Source of the DNA: a virus
Virus record (IMG/VR): IMGVR_UViG_3300048835_000978
Span: 1-64,000 of that record
Reading direction: 5' to 3' (one strand)
Length of the DNA: 64,000 nt
The notes under the pieces were generated by a model. That model saw only the letters and a program-made list of their open reading frames with translations, had not been told where the DNA came from and ran no database searches. Within the stretch, counting starts at the first letter, position 1. The number at the start of each line of letters is the position of its first letter. Of this stretch, positions 48,359 through 56,263 are shown in pieces. Both the position numbers and the translations under genes were made by a program.

Positions 48359-49478
48359 CGTTTTCGTCTTCTGTTTCGTCGGGGTCAAAGTACAGGAACA
48401 CCGGGTCGCCCGTTTCCGGGCAGAGAGCCCAGAAATTGTGCGTGTCGGTCGGCACGGTCATTTCGCGAATCGGAATGTAACCATGGGCGCCGCCGCAGCG
48501 ATCGCAGCAAGGGATCGATGAATAGGGTTGCTCTTCGGCCTTTTTCGGGTCGGCCTGGATGACGCGCATGGCGCAGAGCGAATCGAACACGCCGCGGCCG
48601 TCGATGATCGTGCGGTCCTGCTCGGTCCCTTGGTCCAGCGCGCAGGCAAAGGCATCGCGTTGAATGCGATCTTTGAAAACGAGCACGGCATAGAAGCCTG
48701 GATCGTCGCGGTCCCCGGTGGAAGAGACTTGCTTCTGGGTGCGGTCGGTCGCCTCGCGGATTCTCTCGGCCAAGTCCTCTAAGTCAGGCGCGCGATCCTC
48801 GAATCCTTCGTCGCCAAAGAGGCGGTAGTATTCGCCCAGGTCAAAGCCCGCTTCCTCGATGCCGATCTTGTCATCGGCGAAGAGAGATTTCAGTTTGTCT
48901 TGATCGTACTCGCCTTGCATGAGCGCGTTGGAAAGTGCGGTCATGGTTTCCAGGTGAGTTTTTTCGTCCATGTCGACCACGGCGACGTGCAGCCGGTAGT
49001 TGGTCCCCTTGTGGTGCGAATCCATGATCGAGAGACGCTGGTGGCCGCCGACGAGATAGCCGTTGCGTTTGTTCCAGACGATCGGCTCGATCAGGCCGAC
49101 GCGCTTGATCGTCGATTGGAGCTTCTTGCGGGCCTTGGACGTGATGGTTTTCGGGTTTTTCGGGTGCGGCTTGAGATCGCGCCGGTGCTTGACCTCGAAC
49201 GTGAATTTCTCCAGCTCGGTCAGCGCGGCGGGCGCAGTGTCTTTAGCGCGCGAGGACTTCGCGGCGGCTGGAGAGGGTGTTTCAGAGGGAGAGGGGTCGC
49301 CGGCGGCTTCTGCGGGCTCGGCCTGTGGGCTGCCTGTGTGATCGTCGTGTGATGGCTGTGGGGCTTCTGCGGGCTCCCCGGTGCCAACGACTGGCTCTCC
49401 GGCCTCACTGGGCGGCTGAGGCGGCTGCTGCTTCGCCTTGCGGGGCTTCCTGGCCTTCGTCTCGTCAGTTAGTTCCAT
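48336..49478 (-). CDS. ParB/sulfiredoxin-like domain protein
   Basis: 380 residues. Long low-complexity N-terminus (~1-85), then a ParB/Srx domain (~98-180): LKPHPKNPKTITSKARKKL, SIKRVG-like, LVGGHQRLSIM with GHQR. C-terminal part has IPCCDRCGGAHGY (zinc) and an acidic end. ParB-like proteins of this type are common in phage genomes, often as nuclease-like or methylase partners; here beside an HNH gene and a PP-loop gene. Confidence 0.78.
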   Translation of the reverse strand: MELTDETKARKPRKAKQQPPQPPSEAGEPVVGTGEPAEAPQPSHDDHTGSPQAEPAEAAGDPSPSETPSPAAAKSSRAKDTAPAALTELEKFTFEVKHRRDLKPHPKNPKTITSKARKKLQSTIKRVGLIEPIVWNKRNGYLVGGHQRLSIMDSHHKGTNYRLHVAVVDMDEKTHLETMTALSNALMQGEYDQDKLKSLFADDKIGIEEAGFDLGEYYRLFGDEGFEDRAPDLEDLAERIREATDRTQKQVSSTGDRDDPGFYAVLVFKDRIQRDAFACALDQGTEQDRTIIDGRGVFDSLCAMRVIQADPKKAEEQPYSSIPCCDRCGGAHGYIPIREMTVPTDTHNFWALCPETGDPVFLYFDPDETEDENDGEDEEE

Positions 49479-50044
49479 GTTCTGCCTCTGATTACGTTGG
49501 CGATCGTTGCAGCACTGACACCAAACTCACGGCCGAGCATTGCGTAACTCATGTCGCCAACGGCATATTTGCGGCGAATCTCACTCGCCTTAGCTGTGGT
49601 CAGAATGGCGCTGCCGTTTAGTTCGCCCTTGTTGTGTCGAGTCTGAGTGTTATGCCTGATTCGATCTCGATAATTCTCCATTGGCGTGCCCCACTTGATT
49701 TCGCTTAACCGATTGTCGGACTTATCGCCATCCTTATGACGACACTCCTGACCCGGCGGACACGGACCAACGAATGCTTCGAGAATAAGGCGATGAACCA
49801 AACAAAGTATTTTCTTGCCATCGCGACACAGGCTGACTCGGTAGTACCCGCCTGATGTTTTAATTGGACGAAGCTGATGCCACGTATCACTTAAATAAGA
49901 TTCGCAGCCACCACCTTTTTTGCCCCTGACTTTCCGGCAGCTCCAAACAGAGCCATCATCGCCTGCCCTATAGCCAGGGAACCGCTTAATCGGCCTGTAC
50001 TGGACGGGCACGGTCTTTTGCTGCTGCATGCGTTCCAATTCCAT
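49469..50044 (-). CDS. HNH homing-type endonuclease
   Basis: 191 residues from ATG 50044 (50029 also possible). NUMOD4-like start (FPGYRAGDDGSVWS), HNH core (VHRLILEAFVGPCPPG, CRHKDGDKSDNRL, KWGTPMENYRD) and a C-terminal HTH (GREFGVSAATIANVIRGR). Free-standing nuclease, related to those at 54908 and 61922. It overlaps the PP-loop gene, consistent with late insertion. Confidence 0.86.
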   Translation of the reverse strand: MELERMQQQKTVPVQYRPIKRFPGYRAGDDGSVWSCRKVRGKKGGGCESYLSDTWHQLRPIKTSGGYYRVSLCRDGKKILCLVHRLILEAFVGPCPPGQECRHKDGDKSDNRLSEIKWGTPMENYRDRIRHNTQTRHNKGELNGSAILTTAKASEIRRKYAVGDMSYAMLGREFGVSAATIANVIRGRTWN

Positions 50045-50705
50045 ACCAATCACGACGCTTAACAATTGCTTCAACGAATGGATAGACAAGCCGGATTTTC
50101 TCGTAATCCTCCGGGAAGGAATCATATAGCCACAGTACGCTCGAAACCGTCAACCCCAGACCGCCAGAAGTTGCCCCGTCCGACGATGGGACGGGGATTT
50201 TCTTGGATTGCAAATAGGCGAGAACGTGCCACTTGTTCCATTTCTCGATCGGATAGATGCGTTCCTGGTGAGACTTCGAGAGCGCTTTCATCGTCCGGCG
50301 ACGCCAGAGCGAATCGGACATCTTGCCACCATGGGCCACGATCGAGCATTTGGCGTCAGAGAGGGCCAGCCGCTCGATGTCATGGACATTCAGGTCGGGC
50401 ATCGAGGCGAACGCGGGGTCCGGGAAGCGGTAGGTGCCGTGCTTGAGGCATTGCAGCATGCCCCAGTGCGGATACTGGCGGATGTCGATTTTCCATCGCT
50501 GGCGAGCGTACTCCAGGCGTTCTTCGACGTGGGCCAGGCCCGGCACGAAAAACATGTGAAACGCTTCAACGCGCGCGAAGAGAGAGCAGCACAGGTCCAT
50601 CACGCACAGCGAATCCTTGCCGCCGGAGTAGCTGACGAGGATCGAGTCGTGCTCTTTGGCGAGACGGACCAGACGCTTAATGGTCTGGTCGAATACGACA
50701 GCCAT
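49986..50705 (-). CDS. PP-loop PAPS reductase/adenine nucleotide hydrolase-like protein
   Basis: 239 residues from ATG 50705. SGGKDS (27-32) is the PP-loop motif for ATP binding, and HVEERLEYARQRWKID is a helix typical of PAPS reductase/DndC-like families. The exact substrate is not known; phage members are thought to alter sulfur or nucleotide metabolism or DNA modification. It ends within the HNH gene. Promoter-like copy e lies in its 3' part. Confidence 0.78.
   Translation of the reverse strand: MAVVFDQTIKRLVRLAKEHDSILVSYSGGKDSLCVMDLCCSLFARVEAFHMFFVPGLAHVEERLEYARQRWKIDIRQYPHWGMLQCLKHGTYRFPDPAFASMPDLNVHDIERLALSDAKCSIVAHGGKMSDSLWRRRTMKALSKSHQERIYPIEKWNKWHVLAYLQSKKIPVPSSDGATSGGLGLTVSSVLWLYDSFPEDYEKIRLVYPFVEAIVKRRDWYGIGTHAAAKDRARPVQAD
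50124..50163 (-). promoter_or_regulatory. Promoter-like element, copy e (weak)
   Basis: GGTCTGGGG, TTGACGG, TTTCGAGCG; TTGACG at 50148-50153; CTATAT (18-base spacer) or TATATG (19). It lies within the 3' part of the PP-loop gene and could drive the HNH and ParB-like genes. It may be coding only. Confidence 0.32.
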
Positions 50706-50727
50706 CGGTGAAGCCCCGAACGCGCAC

Positions 50728-50772
50728 AAAAAAAGAGCAGCCAGGATCGCATGAGTTAGATGCGATCCTGGC
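50728..50772 (-). terminator. Intrinsic terminator after histone-like gene
   Basis: Arms GCCAGGATCGCAT (50740-50752) and ATGCGATCCTGGC (50760-50772), perfect 13-bp stem; on the minus strand TGCTCTTTTTTT follows. It ends the transcript of the histone-like gene before the PP-loop gene. Confidence 0.88.
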
Positions 50773-50807
50773 GAAACAGTCGAGTTGAAGAGACGGACGC
50801 GAGAGGC

Positions 50808-51164
50808 TTACTGCCCGGCGCCGGTCTTGGCGTTGATGCGGCCAGACTTGATCAGCGAGGACAGCTTTCGCTTGCCGTGACGCTTGACGAGATTGGCCAT
50901 GCGGCCACCCTTGCCGCCGGACTTCTTGCCGCCGGACTTTTTCTTCGGCGCGGCCTTTTTCTTCGGCGCGGCCTTCTTCGGTGCGGCTGCCTTTTTCTTG
51001 GCGGCCTTCTTCTTCGGTGCGGCCGGCTTCTTTTTGGGAGCGGCCTTCGGCTTCGCTTTCTTCTTCGCCACGTTGACTCCTTTCACAGTGTCAATGACCT
51101 TGCGAACGGCGCGGCCGGCTTTGTAAGCCACGCTCGGTTCGCTCTTACGACGTTTCTTTGCCAT
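50808..51164 (-). CDS. Histone H1/Hc1-like DNA-binding protein
   Basis: 118 residues: about 30 N-terminal residues with basic helix (SVAYKAGRAVRKVIDTV), then Lys/Ala/Pro repeats (KPKAAPKKKPAAPKKKAAKKK), Gly/Lys turn (KKSGGKKSGGKGGR), and a basic C-terminus. This is the histone H1/Hc1-like, chromatin-condensing type found in chlamydiae and planctomycetes. It may compact or protect phage or host DNA. It has its own promoter (51205-51240) and a strong terminator, so it is a single-gene unit, probably early and highly expressed. A SET methyltransferase lies 2.5 kb downstream. Confidence 0.82.
   Translation of the reverse strand: MAKKRRKSEPSVAYKAGRAVRKVIDTVKGVNVAKKKAKPKAAPKKKPAAPKKKAAKKKAAAPKKAAPKKKAAPKKKSGGKKSGGKGGRMANLVKRHGKRKLSSLIKSGRINAKTGAGQ
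50935..51062 (-). repeat. Tandem repeat in the histone-like gene
   Basis: Repeated units close to TTCTTCGGCGCGGCC on the plus strand, coding KKxPAAP blocks on the minus strand. Such repeats are prone to copy-number change. Confidence 0.65.
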
Positions 51165-51204
51165 TGCTTGACTCGCAGCTTGGTATCTGCATTCAACGGC
51201 GATG

Positions 51205-51242
51205 ATTATCGATGCGGACTTGAAAATCCGTCAACGATCTGC
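51205..51242 (-). promoter_or_regulatory. Promoter copy f of the histone-like gene
   Basis: CAGATCG, TTGACG (51229-51234), GATTTTC; 18-base spacer; GATAAT (51205-51210), five of six to TATAAT. Transcription would begin near 51198 and the gene starts at 51164. This is the best -10 in the family and lies in a real intergenic space, so it anchors the interpretation of the other copies. Confidence 0.78.
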
Positions 51243-51254
51243 GCAAGGTGCGCG

Positions 51255-51656
51255 CTAGGTCCATTCGGTGAATGTCTCGCATTGCTCGCGCTCGAAGCCG
51301 TACTCCGGGATGATCAAGCCGTCGATGTTTTGCTCCAGCCACTCGGCGACGTAGCGACGATGGCAGTAGTCCAATGGCTCGCAGAAGCAGAGCATGGCGA
51401 TCGCTTCGCATCCTGGTGCCAGGCCCGCGGTCAGCTCGGTGAGGAATGCGTGCGGGTCGAGCGAATGGAAGATCGGAAAGTAAAGTGCATCGTACTCCTC
51501 GTGCGTTTTGGCTTTCATGGCCAGCGGCGGCGGCGCGACGGTGTAGATGCGTCTGCCGCGAAAGTTGCGGGCTGGCCAGCGGGCAATCGATACGGGCTCG
51601 ATCGAGGGCGGCAGCGTGCGGATGCGAGAAAAACAGGACGTGTAAAGTTCGATCAT
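51255..51656 (-). CDS. DUF488-family protein
   Basis: 133 residues. LYTSCFSRIRTL start and MLCFCEPLDYCHRRYVAEWL near the end: the DUF488 layout with the 'C.E....CHR..la.wl' motif. It may be an enzyme of unknown chemistry, often near DNA-modification genes. Adjacent to the histone-like gene on the right and a terminator. Confidence 0.76.
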   Translation of the reverse strand: MIELYTSCFSRIRTLPPSIEPVSIARWPARNFRGRRIYTVAPPPLAMKAKTHEEYDALYFPIFHSLDPHAFLTELTAGLAPGCEAIAMLCFCEPLDYCHRRYVAEWLEQNIDGLIIPEYGFEREQCETFTEWT

Positions 51657-51692
51657 GGGTTGGGCTCCGAACTAGGTTTTGGGAAAGCGCAT

Positions 51693-51716
51693 AAAAAAAC
51701 CCGCTCGATGGCGGGT
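51693..51716 (-). terminator. Intrinsic terminator before DUF488 gene
   Basis: ACCCGC (51699-51704) pairs with GCGGGT (51711-51716), six base pairs, followed on the minus strand by TTTTTTTATGC. It ends the transcript of the gene at 51734-52198. Confidence 0.78.
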
Positions 51717-51733
51717 GCCTCGATCGAGGATCG

Positions 51734-52198
51734 TTATTCGTTTGCCTCCTTGCCATCGACGATCCTGTCTACGATGGTCAGTGTGCCGAAGTAATGGACG
51801 TAGCCGCCGTCAAGCCATGGTTCACTCAGCTTGTCCGGCCGCTCATTGCGAAAGATGATCGCCCGGTCGCCGTCCCAGCCAGTTTCGCGAAGTCTGTTGA
51901 TCGCTTCGGGCACGCTGGAGTCAATGCCCCATCGCCCCGGACCCAGCGCCAGGTAGGTTGTCACAATCGTAACATCCCCTATGGTCTGGAACGTCAGTTC
52001 GTGCGGGTACAGCCTGCTCATGCCGGCTGGGTAGGTGACTTGCTGGACTTTCACGCCATCGAGCAGCTTTTCGCGTTCGATGTTGTAGTTCTCCGCTCGT
52101 TCCACGATCGCGTCCTGGAAGCCAAGAATGTAGGCTCCAGCCGCTGATGATGCGGCGACGGCCGCCCAAAGTAAGTGGATGCTGATGCTCTTTAACAT
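51734..52198 (-). CDS. Membrane-anchored protein, terminator-separated
   Basis: 154 residues. Start with GAGGCACC ribosome site; N-terminal membrane segment (IHLLWAAVAASSAAGAYILG), then a soluble domain (LTFQTIGDVTIVTTYLALG) with a C-terminal WLDGGYVHYFGTLT. No domain known. It likely faces the periplasm. Confidence 0.58.
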   Translation of the reverse strand: MLKSISIHLLWAAVAASSAAGAYILGFQDAIVERAENYNIEREKLLDGVKVQQVTYPAGMSRLYPHELTFQTIGDVTIVTTYLALGPGRWGIDSSVPEAINRLRETGWDGDRAIIFRNERPDKLSEPWLDGGYVHYFGTLTIVDRIVDGKEANE

Positions 52199-52274
52199 GG
52201 TGCCTCCTCAGTGTTGGTTGGTGCCACTGCCGTCGGTGTCCCTACTTCGATCGTAATTGATAGTGCAGGAAATT

Positions 52275-52523
52275 CTATACCGGCATGGAAAACAAATCAC
52301 CCAGGGCAGTGTGCTCGTCGAACGCCTGGAGCACGCCAACTTCCTGCATCCGCTCGAACATGTCCCGGTGGACGGCCCACCATGTTTCGCGCTGATGCTT
52401 GGTGCTGGCGTTGGGATTGCGCACCAAAATGATCGGTGCGTGTTTGCGGGTGCGGCCCCACTTGGCTTCGATCCCGGCGAGGCGGAACGTGCTGACGCGG
52501 TACTGGAGTGAGGGTGCGACCAT
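52275..52523 (-). CDS. Small hypothetical protein
   Basis: 82 residues from ATG 52523 with AAAGGAA five bases upstream. YRVSTFRLAGIEAKWGRTRKHAPIIL start; helical end. No family recognised. Lies between two terminators, so it may have its own start. Confidence 0.6.
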   Translation of the reverse strand: MVAPSLQYRVSTFRLAGIEAKWGRTRKHAPIILVRNPNASTKHQRETWWAVHRDMFERMQEVGVLQAFDEHTALGDLFSMPV

Positions 52524-52540
52524 TGGGTTCCTTTCGGATG

Positions 52541-52600
52541 CAGAAACAAAAACTCCCGCCGCCCAGCGCGCCCACAACTGACGCGCCAGGTCGACGGGAG
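52541..52600 (-). terminator. Intrinsic terminator after the helicase gene
   Basis: CTCCCG (52553-52558) and CGGGAG (52595-52600) with inner GC pairing; minus-strand TTTTTGTTTCTG follows. It closes the helicase transcript, ahead of the small gene at 52523. Confidence 0.68.
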
Positions 52601-52619
52601 CCCCTAGTGTTGGAATTGG

Positions 52620-54863
52620 TTAGTCAAACAAGAACTTCTCGCGGAACGTGATCTTCCGCTTGGGTGCCGCCGGCTTGGACTGCTCGACGACGGGTTGCGG
52701 CTGCGGCTGCTGCTTTCGCTGACGGCCAGCGGCTTTGTCAGGCTTGGCAGGCGGCAATGATGCGGCCACTGGTGCGGCTGGTGCCACTGCCGGCGGCTTG
52801 AAGTGAGCATTGCCTTGCACCTGACTGACTTTCGACCAGACGCGCTCGGCGTCCATGTCATCCATGCGGTTGACGAGCGAGCGAGCCAGAGCGATTTGCA
52901 TCGACTCGTCGTCTTCACCCGACATGGCCGCGAGCCCTTCGGACGAAAATTTACCCTCGATCGCTTCGGACGCCACGAGCTTGCGTCCCATGAGCGTCAT
53001 CGCGCGGGCCTGCATGGTGCCGGCATAGAACGAGTAGAACACCTTGCATGGCAGGTGCTGGCCAATCCGCCATGAACGGCGAGCGGCCTGCCGCAGCGTG
53101 AACAGGTCGTAGCCGGTTTCGTGAAAGAACAACGAGGGGAAGTTGTGTCGCCCTCGCTTGTCGAACAGATCGAGCCCAGTGCGGACCAGCCGGGGATGTG
53201 AAATGATCACGTCCAGCTTGGGCGCGTGCTCGTTAATCCAGTCCTCGCGAGCATCGGTGCTGACGGATGACCGCAGCACGCGAGCCTTGAGTTTGGCATC
53301 CCGTAGGGCACGCTCCACGCGGCCAGCGACATCGTGCTTGTTGGTGCAAGTGACGTACACCCAGCACTGCCGGCCGGCGCCATGCTCGGCCAGGATCGTT
53401 TCGACCAGGGCTTGCTCTTTCGCACGGATGGACTCACCCAAGTCCGGCGGTTGGACCACCGGAATGAAGTGATTCTGGATACCCTTGGGCGTCTCGACCT
53501 TTTGCCAATAGCCCACTTCGTCCCAGCCATACGGCATGTCCGGGTAAGTCAGCAGGCAATCAAGCATGGCGGACAGCAGGCGACGATCATTGCGAGCGAT
53601 CATCTGCTTGACGACGATGCGCAACGCCTCTTCGGTTTCCTGGTAGGCTTCCGCGAGCTTGCGGTCCATCTTGATCGGCATCACGATTTCCTCGAACGTG
53701 GGCAAGTTGTCAGACAACTCGTCCAGCGAGAGGAATACGCACTTGTCGATCAGGTGGCGGCCGAACAGCGTAGGCATGATGCCAGGGATGGCCTTTTGGA
53801 TCGTGCGCTGCGAGCCCTTCGATCGCTTGTTGTCAGCGCTCGCGGCGTCGCTCGTGGTGACGACCTTTGTTTCCATCCGGCCGTAGCGGCGATTGAAGTC
53901 CGTCACGTTGCCCCAATGCAAACCCTCGGCGGTGAGGGATTGTGGAGCGATGCGCAGGATCAGCGTGCGCAGGTGCCACGCATAACCGCCGACGAGCGTA
54001 CCAGTCAGGCCGATCACCTTGCGGCAAGCGGCGGCCAGCGTGCCCATGGCGTTGGCGCGGGCAGATGTCGGCGAATTCTCTTCATGGATTTCGTCGACCA
54101 CCAGATAGTCGAAGAATCCCCGCAGGTGCTTTTTGATGTAGTCCGCTGGCGCCCATTTCTTCGTGACGCCATTGTAGGTCCACAGCGGCGAGCCACAGCC
54201 TGGACTTTCTTCGGTGCCGACACAGAAGAGGCGACGCTTGGCCAGCTCGCTCGGCGGAATCGGCGACCCCTTTTTGTTGAGGATAAACCGCCCGCAATTC
54301 GGGCACTGCGGGCAAGTCGACTTGTCAACCTTTGAATAGCCCTTACGGGTTTTCCAGATCGTGTACGCCGGCTCCCAGGCCGCGCCGTCTTTGGCGGTCG
54401 TCTCTTTGACGATCCAGTATTCAGGACCAGTCGGGCGCGAGCGACGATCGAGGCGAGTGAGCTGCCGGAACGACCGGAGCTGTACAACTTGAGCGCCGGG
54501 GACAGTTTCTTCGATCTCGCGCTGCCATTTTTGCGTGAGTTGGGGCGGGCAGAAGATTAACACGCGCTGCGGCTTGCCTTTGCCGTACAACTTGATGGCG
54601 GCGTGAATTGCGGCCATCGCCATGATGGTTTTGCCGGTGCCACACTCGGCGACCATAAGAATCGCCGGGCTGTGCTCCAGCGCCTTGGCTGCTGCGGTGG
54701 CGGCGTGCAACTGCGGATCAAATGGCTTGCGATCGAAATCGAGTTCAATCGGCTTGTCGCGGCCAGGAACGTGCAGCGGCGTAAGTGTTTTAATGGATGA
54801 TCGGCCGAGTAATGGGCCGTACTGGGTCAAATAAGAATCGAGCGAATCGATGTTCGCGAGCAT
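52620..54863 (-). CDS. SNF2/DEAD-type helicase
   Basis: 747 residues from ATG 54863 with AAGGA eight bases upstream (an earlier ATG would overlap the HNH gene). Walker A AECGTGKT (72-79), DEIH box (257-260), zinc-like Cys group (CPQCPNC and CVGTEESPGC, ~184-223), and motif VI in the QAARRSWRIGQ segment. This is SF2, SNF2-like, with a zinc insert. It lies in the same block as a DNA methyltransferase (56235-57296). The pair may serve anti-restriction, replication or DNA-modification. Confidence 0.86.
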   Translation of the reverse strand: MLANIDSLDSYLTQYGPLLGRSSIKTLTPLHVPGRDKPIELDFDRKPFDPQLHAATAAAKALEHSPAILMVAECGTGKTIMAMAAIHAAIKLYGKGKPQRVLIFCPPQLTQKWQREIEETVPGAQVVQLRSFRQLTRLDRRSRPTGPEYWIVKETTAKDGAAWEPAYTIWKTRKGYSKVDKSTCPQCPNCGRFILNKKGSPIPPSELAKRRLFCVGTEESPGCGSPLWTYNGVTKKWAPADYIKKHLRGFFDYLVVDEIHEENSPTSARANAMGTLAAACRKVIGLTGTLVGGYAWHLRTLILRIAPQSLTAEGLHWGNVTDFNRRYGRMETKVVTTSDAASADNKRSKGSQRTIQKAIPGIMPTLFGRHLIDKCVFLSLDELSDNLPTFEEIVMPIKMDRKLAEAYQETEEALRIVVKQMIARNDRRLLSAMLDCLLTYPDMPYGWDEVGYWQKVETPKGIQNHFIPVVQPPDLGESIRAKEQALVETILAEHGAGRQCWVYVTCTNKHDVAGRVERALRDAKLKARVLRSSVSTDAREDWINEHAPKLDVIISHPRLVRTGLDLFDKRGRHNFPSLFFHETGYDLFTLRQAARRSWRIGQHLPCKVFYSFYAGTMQARAMTLMGRKLVASEAIEGKFSSEGLAAMSGEDDESMQIALARSLVNRMDDMDAERVWSKVSQVQGNAHFKPPAVAPAAPVAASLPPAKPDKAAGRQRKQQPQPQPVVEQSKPAAPKRKITFREKFLFD

Positions 54864-54907
54864 TGAGTTGATCCTTGCACTAGGGTTTTCAGGAGTGACG
54901 CAATGTT

Positions 54908-55645
54908 TCAGGACACTAAACCTAAATGCCTCCAAGCCTTTCCATTCAATATCCTGTATATAGTTGATTTATTCACGCACAATTTATTAGCTATATCGAT
55001 AGCAGACCGCCTGCCAGACGTGATGTCGTTAAAGGCGGTTCTGACTTGCATTTCCGTGAGCTTGTGCATCGGCTGATCTTCGCCGACAGCTCGCTTATAG
55101 CTTTGTGTTCCATGAACATACATATCTGCTGAATTCTCGTTCCGTGTCCCCCATTGAATATTGTTGAGTCTGTTGTTTGATCGATCGCGATCTGGAAAGT
55201 GACGGCACACCATCCCTGGCGGTCGCGGTCCCACGAAAGTTTCTAACACTAGGTCGTGAACGTACCTCATCTCCGGTGGAGACTGCAATGAAACGGCAAG
55301 GTATCCACTAATAGGATTTTTGGCTGGGCGTCTCTTTTTCCATTCGCCACAGATCATCGACCAAATCGATCCGTCCGTTCCAGCAGCATAGTTTTCCCTT
55401 CCAGGGACTAACTTGTACCTCACTCCCGGCTTGCTAGGCGGAAGTGGCGATAGTAATTCTGGAAATAACCTCCTCCACATCGTGTTTACGTAGATGTTGA
55501 TACGGACTCCATTGCGGTAAAAGCCGATCGCACCACTACCTGGAATCTTGAGCTTCTTCCACGAGCCGGATACGTCGGACCAGATGGATCTATCTGACCC
55601 AATGGCGTACTGGCTGGCATTAGGAATTCTTCGACGCTCTATCAT
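54908..55645 (-). CDS. HNH homing-type endonuclease
   Basis: 245 residues. Two NUMOD-like starts (SQYAIGSDRSIWSD and NYAAGTDGSIWSM), HNH core (VHDLVLETFVGPRPPG, CRHFPDRDRSNNRL, QWGTRNENSADM), HTH at the C-terminus (ANKLCVNKSTIYRILNGKAW). AT-richer than its neighbours. It stands directly upstream of the helicase start, where it could be a recent insert. Confidence 0.86.
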   Translation of the reverse strand: MIERRRIPNASQYAIGSDRSIWSDVSGSWKKLKIPGSGAIGFYRNGVRINIYVNTMWRRLFPELLSPLPPSKPGVRYKLVPGRENYAAGTDGSIWSMICGEWKKRRPAKNPISGYLAVSLQSPPEMRYVHDLVLETFVGPRPPGMVCRHFPDRDRSNNRLNNIQWGTRNENSADMYVHGTQSYKRAVGEDQPMHKLTEMQVRTAFNDITSGRRSAIDIANKLCVNKSTIYRILNGKAWRHLGLVS

Positions 55646-55654
55646 GCGTGATCC

Positions 55655-56263
55655 TTATTCCACAATCTTAAGATGTCCTTCACGAACGCCGCGACTTACT
55701 AAGTCGTCAAAATAGTCCGTCCCACCAACCACAACCACCGCGTTGCAGTTGAAGCACGACAGTTTCTCGATCGGACTGTTGCGGTAGCCGCGCTCATCGG
55801 CGAGCGCGGCTTGCATGATCCACGGCGTCCAGCTCCGCAGAACCGGCGTCGTGATATGCTCACTCCGCAAGAAATTCCAAAACGCCTGCTCGGTTAGGTC
55901 CGGGATCAGGCGTTTGTCTTTGGCGATGGCCAACATGTGCCATTGCCCTTCGGAGACGTAGTGCTTGTAGATGCGATAGCCGTTGTCATAGGGCTGGTAG
56001 TAGCCGTAGTAGATCGGGTCGCATCCAGTGAATCGCACCTGACCCACCTTGCTGTGCAGTAGGGCCGCCATCGCCTTGACGGACGTGGACGGCCCAACGG
56101 CTGACAGGATGGCCAGGTGCTCGCTGCGGTAGCCAGTCTTATCGATGGCCGCCGCGGCACAGCGAAGCGTGAAGTCCGAGCCCTTGGCGACCGTCTGGAC
56201 TGTTCCCAGCTTGCGTGGTGCCACTGCCGGCTCGCTACTCTTCGCTGTCGCTTCCCTGCTCAT
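55655..56263 (-). CDS. Hypothetical protein with Cys pair
   Basis: 202 residues from ATG 56263, with AGGA nine bases upstream (56299 would overlap more of the methyltransferase gene). TVQTVAKGSDFTLRC, a helix AALLHSKVGQVRF, then a beta centre YYGYYQPYDNGYRIYK and LSCFNCNAVVVV. No known domain. Overlaps the methyltransferase end by 29 bases. Confidence 0.6.
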   Translation of the reverse strand: MSREATAKSSEPAVAPRKLGTVQTVAKGSDFTLRCAAAAIDKTGYRSEHLAILSAVGPSTSVKAMAALLHSKVGQVRFTGCDPIYYGYYQPYDNGYRIYKHYVSEGQWHMLAIAKDKRLIPDLTEQAFWNFLRSEHITTPVLRSWTPWIMQAALADERGYRNSPIEKLSCFNCNAVVVVGGTDYFDDLVSRGVREGHLKIVE

